This document shows positions 56,262-64,000 of a stretch of DNA of 64,000 bases, piece by piece. How positions within the stretch are numbered: position 1 is the first letter of the stretch; every line of letters starts with the position of its first letter. The stretch comes from Alkalicoccus chagannorensis DSM 18086. Lineage in GTDB: Bacteria; Bacillota; Bacilli; Bacillales; Salisediminibacteriaceae. Location: NCBI RefSeq assembly GCF_000429725.1, contig NZ_AUCK01000005.1:1-64000 (forward strand), written 5' to 3'. The notes beneath the pieces are model-generated. The model was not told the origin of the DNA. It made no database searches and saw only the letters and a list, made by a program, of their open reading frames with translations. Position numbers and translations under genes: made by a program.

Positions 56262-56463
56262 GTGTTACCTCCCTTAAATGATGTGATGCACATTGAACTA
56301 AAATTTCAAGTTCAAGTTGAGGCACTCTCAAAGTGGTATCTGCTAATTTTAAAGCTTTTAATTTACCACGCTTGATCCACTTTCTGATAGTTTGTGTTTC
56401 CACATTAAACATTTTAGCTACTTCTTCAATTGAATATAACTTTCCAATTTCATAAAGTTCTAT
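56218..56463 (-). CDS. excisionase-like HTH protein with apparent AUA start
   Basis: An 81-residue MerR/Xis-type HTH: LYSIEEVAKMFNVETQTIRK then WIKRGKLKALKL, the typical excisionase recognition pattern. The HTH requires codons upstream of the first ATG (56412), yet the frame back to the stop at 56467 contains no ATG, GTG or TTG. ATA at 56463 lies 8 bases after AAGGGGG and gives a full domain (start reading ELYEIGKLYSIEE). Either AUA is used, or an original ATG mutated. Starting at 56412 would cut the HTH in half. Confidence 0.6.
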   Translation of the reverse strand: MELYEIGKLYSIEEVAKMFNVETQTIRKWIKRGKLKALKLADTTLRVPQLELEILVQCASHHLREVTHANFNGRENYSCSK

Positions 56464-56466
56464 TAT

Positions 56467-56995
56467 TTACACCCCCTTACCTTATCAATCACCAATAATA
56501 TAAGAAATTAAGGGCATAAAAATAACAATAAAATGTAATAAAAGTAGTTTTTTTCATGAATAATCAGTATTAATAGCAATTTAATGCAAGCTTTAGACGA
56601 TCATTGATTTAATTGTACGTCAAATTAAAAAAAGTATTAGACAGGTGGAGGTGACGAAGGTAGGTATAGGAAGAGATATTGAGGTATATAAAAATAATTT
56701 GTTTAGTTACTCTCTTTAGATAACCGATTTTTGCGAGATTTATTTTTAATAAGTTAGGTTAAACTTTTATAAGTGCATCTGCTCTAAGAAATCTCAACTG
56801 AAAGAAGAAAAATACCGAGGTATAAGACGTACAAAAGTATTTGATTAATTATCTCGTAGGTAAAAAGGGGGTTATCCAGAAAAAGTATCTGTAGAAGCCT
56901 TTAATAGGCACTGGGTGGGGGAATAAATAAAAACAGACTAAAGAATAGCCTGTTTTATTTTCTCTTCACTTATTTAACTATTAAACTTCTATATA
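56467..56995. other. AT-rich intergenic region
   Basis: No gene is supported in these 529 bases on either strand. It is the longest non-coding stretch in the element and holds many A/T runs. An origin, a small RNA or lost genes are possible; nothing specific can be shown. The terminator near 56926 is listed separately. Confidence 0.4.
56926..56961 (-). terminator. terminator of the methyltransferase gene
   Basis: Minus-strand stem aaaacagg/ctgtttt with a T run, 35 bases beyond the methyltransferase stop. Confidence 0.6.
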
Positions 56996-58177
56996 TTATT
57001 TAGATGTTGTTAATGAAGTTTCTTTAAAGATTTCATAAACTCCCTTAGCAATTGCTTTTCCAAGTAACGGAGGGACTGCATTTCCAATTTGTTTTACTAT
57101 TTGAGTTCTACTTCCATAAAATTTAAAGTTATCGTCAAAGCCTTGGATTCTTGCCCCTTCTCTAGGAGTTAATGCTCTGTTTTGGAAGGGATGAATACAT
57201 TTGTTAGAAGCAGGGTGAACAAAGTTAACTGTTAATGTATTAGCAGGCTTATTAGCTTCGAGTCTTGAATAAGAAGTACTAAAACCACTAGAAATCAAGT
57301 GCTTAGGTATGCAACTTATACTTGAACCTGAATGCTTAATGATCTCTAGCATTTTAGGAGAATGATTTGTAGACGAATGTAGTTCAAGTGTATCGTTGTC
57401 CCCTCTTCTTTCTTGTTGATAATTATTTTGTGGGGGCATTGTATAAGATGATGCAGTTTGACCACTTTCAATTGGTGGCAGATCGCTTATTGCTTCAGCA
57501 ACTGTAATGGCAGGTTCATAAGCATCAAAACTAAATAAATTGTTTACTGCTGAAATGACTTTACTTTTATCATTATAGCCAATAGTTTTCCCCTCAAAGT
57601 AATGAGTGGGTTCTGGGAAAAGTATAGGCAATCCTTTTTTTACTCCAATCATAATAACTCGTTCTCTTTTTTGTGGTACGCCAAAATTGGCTGCATTTAC
57701 AATTTTCCAATTAACGTCATAACCTATTTCTTCAAAACATTTTTCTATGGTTTTAATTGTTTCTGAATTTTTGTGAGTCGCAAGTCCAACTACATTTTCT
57801 AATACGAATGCATATGGTTTAAAGTAATTCACAAAGAGTGCATACTGTTCAAATAAATTATTTCTAGGGTCATCATCGTTATCATTTCTAAATGGTCTGA
57901 TTGATGAAAAACCTTGACAAGGCGGCCCACCGACTATAACATCCACGCTTTTATTATTCTCTTTCAAAAGGCTTTCAACATCAGAAGGCTTTAGAGTTCT
58001 AATATCTTGATTTATTACTATAGCCTCTGGGTGGTTTAATTGAGCAGTTTTTAAAGAAGATTCTAATATATCAATGGCACAAACTGTTTCAAATTGTTTA
58101 CTATATTTTGTGAAACCATAAGATAATCCTCCTGTTCCACAAAATAGATCCATAATATTAATTTTTTTATTTAGCAT
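56996..58177 (-). CDS. type II DNA cytosine-C5 methyltransferase
   Basis: All key motifs are in order: I (DLFCGTGG), IV with the catalytic Cys (GGPPCQGFSS), VI (FVLENVVGL), VIII (QKRERVIMIG), IX (RALTPREGARIQGF) and X (QIGNAVPPLLGKAIA). A target-recognition region lies between VIII and IX. 393 residues. It transfers methyl to cytosine and protects the host from the divergent endonuclease. Site specificity cannot be read from the sequence. The genes share a 70-base promoter region. Confidence 0.93.
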   Translation of the reverse strand: MLNKKINIMDLFCGTGGLSYGFTKYSKQFETVCAIDILESSLKTAQLNHPEAIVINQDIRTLKPSDVESLLKENNKSVDVIVGGPPCQGFSSIRPFRNDNDDDPRNNLFEQYALFVNYFKPYAFVLENVVGLATHKNSETIKTIEKCFEEIGYDVNWKIVNAANFGVPQKRERVIMIGVKKGLPILFPEPTHYFEGKTIGYNDKSKVISAVNNLFSFDAYEPAITVAEAISDLPPIESGQTASSYTMPPQNNYQQERRGDNDTLELHSSTNHSPKMLEIIKHSGSSISCIPKHLISSGFSTSYSRLEANKPANTLTVNFVHPASNKCIHPFQNRALTPREGARIQGFDDNFKFYGSRTQIVKQIGNAVPPLLGKAIAKGVYEIFKETSLTTSK

Positions 58178-58198
58178 AAATTCACCCCTATGTACTGT

Positions 58199-58210
58199 AG
58201 ACTATAGTCT
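58199..58210. promoter_or_regulatory. C-box-like palindrome between methyltransferase and endonuclease
   Basis: AGACTATAGTCT is a perfect 12-base palindrome built on GACT/AGTC, the form of operators bound by controller (C) proteins of restriction-modification systems. It lies in the 70 bases between the divergent genes. Confidence 0.7.
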
Positions 58211-58247
58211 CGTTTATGTGGTATGTCAAGTGTGATAACTTAAAGAT

Positions 58248-59108
58248 ATGGAAAAAACAAGTTTATCTTATATTATAGCTACGTTAAGAAAAGAGTTAGA
58301 TCTTTCATTAGAAGACATTGCTAGAAAAACAGGACTGCACAGAACAACAATTGGTTTAATTGAGAGAGGAGAGAGAGAACCCACTGTTGAAACAGCTTCT
58401 AAAATAGCGGAAGCAATGAATAAACCACTAGTCGAGCTATTACTCCTACAGGAGAAACAAGATACTTATAGCATAAAGAAACGTGGAGTCAAAGAAGATT
58501 GTATTATAAATGTTAACAAACTTCAATCCATTGATTTGACTTCAGAAACTATTCTAAGTGCTATCCAACATTTGTATAGTACTCTAGATGTAATAGATGA
58601 ACAATTGTTGAAAAATGGGGGTAAAAGGCTATCAGAATTAGTTGAATTGGCAAATCTTTCTTCGATTGTTGGAAACATACTTGGTGCAGGATTAGCTAAA
58701 AGCTCTAATAACACATATATTAGAAATAGACCTCATGCATACCCTGATTTAATAAGAGAAAATGGTGAGGGAAACGGAGTAGAAATAAAGATAGCATTAG
58801 AAAGAAATATGCCCAAAGGACATTTATCTAAAGGGAAATTTGGTTATTATCTAACTTTTAGATACGTGCTTACTGATGAAAGTGGCAATTTTGATAAGAA
58901 AAACAGAGGGGATACTGTATCAATTTGGGAAGTGAAGTGTGATTATCTTGAAGAGGAAGATTTTTCTGAAAGTAATACCGATGGAGATTCAGGAAAAACT
59001 GCCACTATAAGAAATAAGGTTCATAATAAAATGAGTTTAGTATACTTTGATCCTTCTATAGTTCCTTACAGTCATTCAGAAAAAAAACCATACGTAGGGT
59101 TTAATTAA
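58248..59108 (+). CDS. type II restriction endonuclease with fused HTH controller-like domain
   Basis: Residues 8-65 form a Cro/CI-type HTH (DLSLEDIARKTGLHRTTIGL) like that of C proteins. Residues 120-286 form the nuclease: Pro166-Asp167 (HAYPDLI) and Glu179-Ile-Lys181 (GVEIKIA) make a PD-(D/E)XK site. An ApaLI-like family is one possibility, not certain. There is no SD; GATAAC just upstream could be a -10 placing the transcript start at the ATG, so the mRNA may be leaderless, as for many C genes. It would both cut unmodified DNA and bind the C-box to time its own expression. Confidence 0.8.
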   Translation: MEKTSLSYIIATLRKELDLSLEDIARKTGLHRTTIGLIERGEREPTVETASKIAEAMNKPLVELLLLQEKQDTYSIKKRGVKEDCIINVNKLQSIDLTSETILSAIQHLYSTLDVIDEQLLKNGGKRLSELVELANLSSIVGNILGAGLAKSSNNTYIRNRPHAYPDLIRENGEGNGVEIKIALERNMPKGHLSKGKFGYYLTFRYVLTDESGNFDKKNRGDTVSIWEVKCDYLEEEDFSESNTDGDSGKTATIRNKVHNKMSLVYFDPSIVPYSHSEKKPYVGFN

Positions 59109-59115
59109 AATTTAT

Positions 59116-59143
59116 AAAGCCACCTCTGTTGAGGGAGGCTTTA
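59116..59143 (+). terminator. probable terminator after the endonuclease gene
   Basis: Stem aaagcc.cctc/gagg.ggcttt with a weak T-rich tail. Confidence 0.55.
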
Positions 59144-59237
59144 TTAGTTTTATGTTCTTATTTTTAACTTAAATAATTATTAAAAAATGTAAGTAGATAA
59201 AGTCGCCTATAATAAATATTTCTGTGAAAAATACTCA

Positions 59238-59249
59238 ACACACGTGGAA
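59238..59249. other. attachment site, right junction (attR)
   Basis: ACACACGTGGAA, sharing GTGGA (59244-59248) with the left junction at 51262. Confidence 0.75.
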
Positions 59250-59273
59250 GCCGTGACGGTGCTTTATAGATAA
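59238..59273 (+). pseudogene. rlmCD: displaced 3' end of rlmCD
   Basis: Eleven codons and a stop read THVEAVTVLYR, in the style of an RlmCD C-terminus. Joined to the left half at THVE they predict an uninterrupted ending [15 protein letters not shown]. This marks the exact right edge of the element. Confidence 0.8.
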
Positions 59274-59362
59274 GACCAGTTCAATTAATGACCTATTCAT
59301 GGATCACTGAGTGTTCAGCTTTCTTTTGGTTAAGATGATTTCATCCAATGATGTCCTGCGCT

Positions 59363-60199
59363 TCAAGCCTCGCTCAAACGAATATACTCTTTCAACAGGT
59401 CCCGCATTTTTCTGAATTCGTCGGTGACGTTGTAGGTGGAGGAAGTCCGGCCTTTGTTTTTCATCCATTCGGTTTGGATGGTTCTCTCTTTCATGTCGGC
59501 CTCGTCGATCATATTGGATAGCAGATCGTGCCATTGCTGCAGTTCTTGGTAGGCAGGTGTTTCTGAAGGATGCTCGCCGAGAGGTTCTTGATGATAGGTG
59601 ATGCTGCAGGAGGGAAGGGAAGGTTGATCGGTCATGACATGCAGCTGCAGGGCGGCTGCATGATCCTGCGGACTTAGAGACAGGGTCGTACTCTCACCAA
59701 TGGGAGGATTATCCGTCGGCATTCCGCCGGGAAGAACGTTGGTGATCTGAACGTTTCTTATTTTCTGGTCGATCGGAACACCATTTTGGAGCATGGCTGA
59801 CTGCAGGAGGCTGTGAAAAGGAAGGATATGCGTTTCGTAGTCATAATGATTCGCTGTAGGGGAAAGGACTTTCGTGTTCTTTCTCTTAATTGTTGTGAGA
59901 AGGAGGAGCTGCTGCTGCTTATCTAGGGCGATCATCGTCTCTCGATCAGGAGAAACGAACGTGCGGGAAGGGGAGAACGTTGCATGCTTCTCCAGAATCA
60001 GGTGCAGCTCTCGATCCAGCGCAGCAATCAGGTTTTCTTTCTGTGTCCGCAGATGCCGTACCAGGATGAATACGAGTAGTGCGATACCGGCTGCTGCCAG
60101 CAGGATCAGCATCCCACCGGGTATCATTCCAACGCTTGTAAGGACCGTGAGAAGCAGGAGCCAGCCTATACCAACCGCGTAGATCAGAGCATTGCTCAT
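59363..60199 (-). CDS. two-helix membrane protein, unknown function
   Basis: Two N-terminal membrane segments (residues about 5-23 and 27-47) are followed by a 230-residue cytosolic domain of mixed structure. The domain contains a dyad-like region FVSPDRETMIALDKQQQLLLL and an acidic helical end. I do not recognise the family. It is a single gene with AGGAGG near its ATG; the 257 bases upstream hold nothing else supported. Confidence 0.65.
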   Translation of the reverse strand: MSNALIYAVGIGWLLLLTVLTSVGMIPGGMLILLAAAGIALLVFILVRHLRTQKENLIAALDRELHLILEKHATFSPSRTFVSPDRETMIALDKQQQLLLLTTIKRKNTKVLSPTANHYDYETHILPFHSLLQSAMLQNGVPIDQKIRNVQITNVLPGGMPTDNPPIGESTTLSLSPQDHAAALQLHVMTDQPSLPSCSITYHQEPLGEHPSETPAYQELQQWHDLLSNMIDEADMKERTIQTEWMKNKGRTSSTYNVTDEFRKMRDLLKEYIRLSEA

Positions 60200-60456
60200 A
60201 ACAACCTCCTTTTGGAATCGGGACGGACGCAGCGAGTGGAAGTCAGGCCTTCTTATCTGGACGAAAGAGGAAGGCTATTCGCTTTCCTTCTCCTTCTTAT
60301 ATACCACGTTTCTTGCAAAAAAGGAATCTATAACGACATACAGGGAAGCATAAAGAAAGAACATCTGTTATCATAGAATAAGTTCAACGATTAAACAAAG
60401 AAGGTTTTTCCTACGATAGCAAGCCATGTTCGTCAAATGGAAAGGAGAGATTAAGC

Positions 60457-60750
60457 ATGGATACGGCAACAATGGTGGATGTAGGCATTCTGCTGGCGAT
60501 TGCGTTTCTCAATGCGTTCGTGTTTACGCGGATTGCGAAGTTGTTTTTCCGGCGGAGGTATGATGGGTACAAGACTGCGAATTATACGTTCGCCGTCGTC
60601 AATGGATTGTATCTGCTCATCTTTTTTGTTACCGGTAATATCATCATGGTCGTCTTTATTGCGTCGGCGTTTCTACTGCTTTTGTACGACCTGCAGAAAG
60701 CGAAGAAACACGACCGGGAGGAACGCCGGCAGGAGCAGGCAGTTTCGTAG
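60457..60750 (+). CDS. small three-helix membrane protein
   Basis: A 97-residue protein with three hydrophobic segments (about 7-25, 43-59, 62-78) and a highly charged C-terminal tail (KAKKHDREERRQEQ). GGAAAGGAG lies upstream of the ATG. Layout resembles YtpI-like small membrane proteins, but the match is by shape only. Function unknown. Confidence 0.7.
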   Translation: MDTATMVDVGILLAIAFLNAFVFTRIAKLFFRRRYDGYKTANYTFAVVNGLYLLIFFVTGNIIMVVFIASAFLLLLYDLQKAKKHDREERRQEQAVS

Positions 60751-60807
60751 CTTGCAGTACGTTTCTTTGTTAGGCTGGTCTCAACCAGACGAATGGAGGG
60801 ACCTTCG

Positions 60808-61074
60808 ATGAAAGCAGCCAAGAACCTGACAGCGGAGGAGATCGACCGGGTTGTGGAAATGGCCTGGGAAGACCGGACACCGTTTGAGGCGATCGAGATC
60901 CAGTTCGGCCTGAAAGAAAAAGACGTCATCAAGCTGATGCGAAAAGAAATGAAGGAATCGTCGTTCCGCATGTGGCGGAAGCGGGTCAATCACCGCAGCA
61001 CGAAACATGCAGCGATGAAGAAAAAAGAAGCGAAGCGGTTTCGTGCGCCGGATCAGAAGCCGATTTCCTATTAA
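60808..61074 (+). CDS. TIGR03643/DUF2805 family small protein
   Basis: An 88-residue basic protein with LTAEEIDRVVEMAWEDRTPF and QFGLKEKDVIKLMRKEM, then FRMWRKRV, the pattern of the TIGR03643 family. ATG at 60808 is favoured by GGAGGG 6 bases upstream. The shape is HTH-like; function in the family is unknown. Confidence 0.75.
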   Translation: MKAAKNLTAEEIDRVVEMAWEDRTPFEAIEIQFGLKEKDVIKLMRKEMKESSFRMWRKRVNHRSTKHAAMKKKEAKRFRAPDQKPISY

Positions 61075-61143
61075 ATTTCATTTTTGTTGGTGATGGCGCT
61101 GTCCATCACCTTTTTTCATTCGTAAAAGCAAAGGAAGATGCGT

Positions 61144-62106
61144 ATGAAGAGGATGGAACAGCATCAAACGTGGATGATTCTTGCTGCGGTCGGAATCGGA
61201 CTTCTTCTAGGCCAGCTGCCGATGATCGAGGGATATGCCGGGGCTTTGATCATGCCGTTTTTAGTGCTAATGCTGTACGGCCTCTTTTTAAGCGTTCCAC
61301 TGAAGGGATTTACTGAGGCCTGGAAGAATATTCGCTTTACAGGCACCAGTCTGATTATCAATTTCCTATGGACGCCTTTCCTCGCCTGGGGACTCGGAGC
61401 TGTCTTTTTAGTTGATCATCCAGCGCTCTGGCTTGGCTTCATTCTGCTCCTGGTTACTCCCTGCACAGATTGGTATTTGGTTTTTACTTCCACAGCCAAA
61501 GGCAATGTGACGCTGGCTGCGTCCATGCTCCCTTGGAATCTGCTGCTGCAGATCACGTTCCTGCCTTTGTATATCTTTCTCTTTGCTGGCACAACAGGGG
61601 CGGTGGAAGCAGGCGCAGTAGTGGAAGTGATCCTGTTTCTTGTGATTCCACTTTTCTTCGCCGTGTTGACCCGCCGTCTTCTGAAAACGCGGAAGGAACT
61701 GCTGGAGCAGAGGATGATTCCTTTTTTCCACTCTGCTAAAATCCTCTTTTTATGTGCGGCGATCGCGGCCATGTTTGCCTCTCAAGGGTCGTATCTAGTA
61801 AACAACCTCTCCGTCATCCTCCTTCTGGTTCTTCCTCTTTTGTTCTTTTTCGTGCTGAATGTGATGCTTGCTCATCTGACCGGAAAGCTTCTCCGTTTCA
61901 ACTGGGACGATACGGTCAGCCTGCACATGACGACCATAGCCAGGAATTCCCCTGTAGCTCTCACGGTCGTCCTGACAGTTTTTCCAGAGCAGCCGCTTAT
62001 CGCTCTCGTCCTGATCATCGGACCGCTGCTGGAGCTGCCGATCTTAGCGGTTCTGTCACAGTTGTTGTTACACATGCGAAAAGGGAAAAACGGACACGAG
62101 CAGTAA
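61144..62106 (+). CDS. ACR3/BASS-type transporter (arsenite exporter-like)
   Basis: A polytopic protein of 320 residues with about ten membrane segments. The conserved TPCTDWYLVFTSTAKGN motif and AASMLPWNLLLQI helix are those of ACR3-type arsenite exporters within the BASS superfamily; the late helix has ARNSPVALTVVL. It may export arsenite or carry another anion. No arsR or arsC is adjacent, so the arsenic role is uncertain. ATG at 61144 has AAAGGAAG upstream. Confidence 0.78.
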   Translation: MKRMEQHQTWMILAAVGIGLLLGQLPMIEGYAGALIMPFLVLMLYGLFLSVPLKGFTEAWKNIRFTGTSLIINFLWTPFLAWGLGAVFLVDHPALWLGFILLLVTPCTDWYLVFTSTAKGNVTLAASMLPWNLLLQITFLPLYIFLFAGTTGAVEAGAVVEVILFLVIPLFFAVLTRRLLKTRKELLEQRMIPFFHSAKILFLCAAIAAMFASQGSYLVNNLSVILLLVLPLLFFFVLNVMLAHLTGKLLRFNWDDTVSLHMTTIARNSPVALTVVLTVFPEQPLIALVLIIGPLLELPILAVLSQLLLHMRKGKNGHEQ

Positions 62107-62120
62107 CCAGCTGAGGCGTT

Positions 62121-62162
62121 AAAAACAGCGGTAGAAGCAGAGGAGCTTCTGCCGCTGTTTTA
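62121..62162 (+). terminator. terminator after the ACR3-like gene
   Basis: Stem aaaacagcggtagaagc-like arm with gcttctgccgctgtttt; ends in TTTTA. Confidence 0.85.
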
Positions 62163-62308
62163 CGTTGATCGACAGGCTTCGAATCGTTTGGAGGAATCAG
62201 CACTACCTGCCGTCGTTGTTGGCATTGTTCATATGATAGACATAGGCGGCTGTTGCTCGGACGTGTCGAGATTATCGTAGGGTCTTGTTGCAGCGGAATA
62301 CGCGAAAA

Positions 62309-62338
62309 CACAAAAACGGGCCCACTGATGGGCCCGTT
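62309..62338 (-). terminator. terminator of the short FAD protein gene
   Basis: Minus-strand 10-bp stem (aacgggccca/tgggcccgtt) followed by TTTTTG. Confidence 0.85.
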
Positions 62339-62353
62339 CTCCTCTGGCTTCGT

Positions 62354-62914
62354 CTATTTCAGTACATCGTGGTCGACGTAGCGCTCGCCGTTCATGTCGC
62401 TGAGAATGTTGATTGCCACTTCTGCGCCGTGTCCGGCCGTCACAATCGTATGCACACTCTTGTCTGCACAGGTTCCGGCTGCCCAGACACGGTTCATGCT
62501 GGTACGGCCGTCTTCCTGTATGTCGACGACTTTTTTGATGCGCGGCTCGCTGCCTTCTTTTGTTTGAATGCCGGAGGCTTCTGCTGCATCAGCAATCGTG
62601 CCGGTTGCCAGCAGGACGTACGATGCCTGATATTCGCCGTCTTCGGTGATGACCTGGACATGGTCCCCGGCGTCTTCGACTTTGGTTACTTTCCCGCTCT
62701 GATGGACAGCATCGAACTTTTTCATCTGCTCGAGTCCGGTCTCCACGAGGTCCGGTCCGGAAATTTCCTTCGCTCCATAGTGGTTCTTGACCCATGCTTT
62801 CCGCGTCATGCTCTGGTCACTGTCGAGTACCAGCGTCTTCTTGCCGGCCTTTGCTGTGAAGAGGGCCGCACTGGCTCCGGCAGGTCCGGCTCCTGCAATA
62901 ATAATGTCGTACAT
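62354..62914 (-). CDS. short FAD-binding thioredoxin-reductase-like protein
   Basis: GAGPAGASAALFTAKAG at residue 8 binds FAD, and a late VWAAGTCADKSVHTIVTAGHG block completes the site. At 186 residues it lacks the NADPH domain and the CxxC redox pair of thioredoxin reductase, so it is a single-domain relative found in Bacillaceae. Its electron partner is unknown. ATG at 62914 has AGGAGGG upstream. Confidence 0.8.
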   Translation of the reverse strand: MYDIIIAGAGPAGASAALFTAKAGKKTLVLDSDQSMTRKAWVKNHYGAKEISGPDLVETGLEQMKKFDAVHQSGKVTKVEDAGDHVQVITEDGEYQASYVLLATGTIADAAEASGIQTKEGSEPRIKKVVDIQEDGRTSMNRVWAAGTCADKSVHTIVTAGHGAEVAINILSDMNGERYVDHDVLK

Positions 62915-63011
62915 GCTTATCCCTCCTGATTTAGTATTCAACTTTAGAATTTACCCGTTTGCACTCTTATCCAAACTTCGTTACCATTGGAAAAAAGAAG
63001 GAGGGGCGACC

Positions 63012-63770
63012 ATGCCGGAACGAGAAGAGAAGCTCGCCGCTTCACTAACAGGAACGACACCGGAGATCATCCCTTATCTGCCGTACCTGCTCCAGGATCT
63101 CTGGTACCTTGGCTCCTCACCCGCCGATATGGCTGAACTGATCCGTACATATACCGATCTCGGCACGGACGCGGAGGTACTCGATCTCGCCTGCGGGAAA
63201 GGTGCCCCGGCTGTGGAGTTGGCGTCGGCATTCCATTTTTCCGTCAAAGGGATCGATTTGATGGAGGCATTCATCGAAGAAGCTCGTCAGGCGGCAGAGG
63301 ACGCCGGCGTAAGTCACCTCTGCACGTTTGTTCATGGCGATGCGGAGGAAGAGGTCCGCCGGGAGGTGCCGCATGATCTCGTCCTTTTTGGTGCTGCCGG
63401 GGATGTCCTGGGAGATCGAGCCGCGATGCTGAAAAAGCTCTCCAACGTAATGAAGCCCGGGGGATGGCTGATCATCGATGACGTGTATAGTGAACCAGGA
63501 GCATCGGAAGGGCTGCCGAAACGAGAGTGGGAGCGGCTCATGCAGGAACACGGCTTGTCGCTTGTGGCCGAAAAACTGGTCGATGAGGCGTCTCTGCAGA
63601 GGGAACTGCAGGAGCAGCTGACGCGTATAAGCAGACGGGCAGAGGAATTATCGCAGCAGGAGCCCGAGAAACGGCCCTTGTTCGAGGAATATGTCGCGAG
63701 CCAGCGCGCCGAAGGAGAGGCGCTCGAGCACGAGTGGACCGGCGTGACGATGCTTTTGAAAAAAAGATGA
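63012..63770 (+). CDS. class I SAM-dependent methyltransferase
   Basis: A Rossmann methyltransferase of 252 residues: SAM motif VLDLACGKGAPAVELA near residue 60, GIDLMEAFIEEAR, and the post-motif KPGGWLIIDDVY. The C-terminal third is helical and acidic. AAGGAGGGG precedes the ATG. Substrate unknown; small-molecule methylation is the usual role of such proteins. Confidence 0.85.
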   Translation: MPEREEKLAASLTGTTPEIIPYLPYLLQDLWYLGSSPADMAELIRTYTDLGTDAEVLDLACGKGAPAVELASAFHFSVKGIDLMEAFIEEARQAAEDAGVSHLCTFVHGDAEEEVRREVPHDLVLFGAAGDVLGDRAAMLKKLSNVMKPGGWLIIDDVYSEPGASEGLPKREWERLMQEHGLSLVAEKLVDEASLQRELQEQLTRISRRAEELSQQEPEKRPLFEEYVASQRAEGEALEHEWTGVTMLLKKR

Positions 63771-63804
63771 TGGATCGTCGTGTTAAAGGAGAGGGGGAGA
63801 GAGA

Positions 63805-64000
63805 ATGAATGTCATCGTGATGTTAGCCATCGGCGCCATTATTCTGGTGAGAGAAGCTATTCGTCTGGCTGCAAGAGATGGAGTGACAAAGAAGGATGCA
63901 TCGGTGGAGCGGTTAACCGTGCTTTTCGTTGCTATATTCAGTCTGCCGGCGATTATACCAAACGTGTGGGTGTATTTGTTTCTTGCACTGCTTGTTGTCG
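63805..64000 (+). CDS. membrane protein, cut by the window end
   Basis: ATG with GGAGAGGGGGAGAG upstream opens a frame that runs off the window after 65 residues. It shows hydrophobic segments at about 1-15 and 40-65 separated by a charged loop (RLAARDGVTKKDASVERL). Function cannot be judged from the fragment. Confidence 0.6.
   Translation, partial: MNVIVMLAIGAIILVREAIRLAARDGVTKKDASVERLTVLFVAIFSLPAIIPNVWVYLFLALLVV

Larger units (their letters stand above)
51268..59248. mobile_element. serine-recombinase integrative element carrying a restriction-modification system
   Basis: About 8.0 kb with a sharp drop in GC relative to the flanks. It is bounded by rlmCD halves sharing CAnGTGGA. It carries a large serine recombinase next to the left junction, a small coupled gene, a nuclease-like protein, a winged-helix protein, two small DNA-binding-type genes and a type II restriction-modification pair. 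No conjugation or phage structural genes are present. Codon use is strongly A/T-ending, unlike its neighbours, which indicates horizontal transfer. Confidence 0.9.

Noticed and set aside
51312-59108. Prophage or conjugative element
   Set aside because: No phage structural, lysis, relaxase or type IV secretion genes are present; it is a small recombinase-borne island.

Overview
The window reads as chromosome from a Gram-positive, low-to-mid GC Bacillota, most likely a haloalkaliphilic member of the Bacillaceae. Proteins are rich in Asp and Glu, Shine-Dalgarno (SD) sites are strong, and gene order follows the Bacillus subtilis yerA-yerB-yerC-pcrB-pcrA-ligA-camS-gatCAB-dgkB-rlmCD region. That backbone is recognisable from 10.4 to 51.3 kb but is opened up by several insertions.

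Layout. 0-9.2 kb: a zinc-ribbon protein; a three-gene cluster of a gamma-glutamyltransferase-like enzyme, a D-Ala-D-Ala-ligase-like ATP-grasp protein fused to a degenerate M20 peptidase domain, and an N-formylglutamate amidohydrolase; then a TPP riboswitch driving ykoFEDC (thiamine-precursor ECF transporter). 9.4-22 kb: a LOG-family protein, then yerA, yerB, yerC, pcrB, pcrA, ligA, camS and an SLH-domain surface protein. 22.3-24.8 kb: an apparently intact IS21-family element with a 5-bp target duplication. 25-28.2 kb: gatCAB. 28.9-33.8 kb: an odd operon (Lgt-like membrane protein, flavin oxidoreductase, degenerate PLP protein, DUF3179 lipoprotein, soluble chemoreceptor-like protein). 34-36.6 kb: small membrane proteins, a short leader-like transcription unit and dgkB. 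37.8-39.8 kb: nupC and a frameshifted deoC.

41.1-48.4 kb holds the main system: an eleven-gene bacterial microcompartment (BMC) operon headed by a DeoR-type regulator. It encodes two hexameric shell proteins, three pentameric vertex proteins, PduL, a CoA-acylating aldehyde dehydrogenase, a flavoprotein-like accessory protein, triosephosphate isomerase, RpiB and deoxyribose-phosphate aldolase (DERA). This fits the sugar-phosphate-utilising (SPU) class. Proposed flow: deoxynucleosides enter by NupC, become deoxyribose-5-phosphate, and DERA splits that to acetaldehyde plus glyceraldehyde-3-phosphate. The acetaldehyde becomes acetyl-CoA and then acetyl-phosphate inside the shell. A DeoR-like operator is shared by nupC and the BMC promoter.

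51.27-59.25 kb is an AT-rich (about one-third GC by eye) integrative element inserted into the 3' end of rlmCD by a large serine recombinase. It swapped the last codons of RlmCD and left the original tail 8 kb downstream. It carries a PD-(D/E)XK nuclease-like protein, two small DNA-binding genes, a winged-helix protein, and a type II restriction-modification pair in which the endonuclease is fused to an HTH controller-like domain facing a C-box-like palindrome. From 59.3 kb the chromosome resumes with small membrane proteins, an ACR3/BASS-like transporter, a short FAD protein and a methyltransferase. No rRNA, tRNA or CRISPR array was seen.
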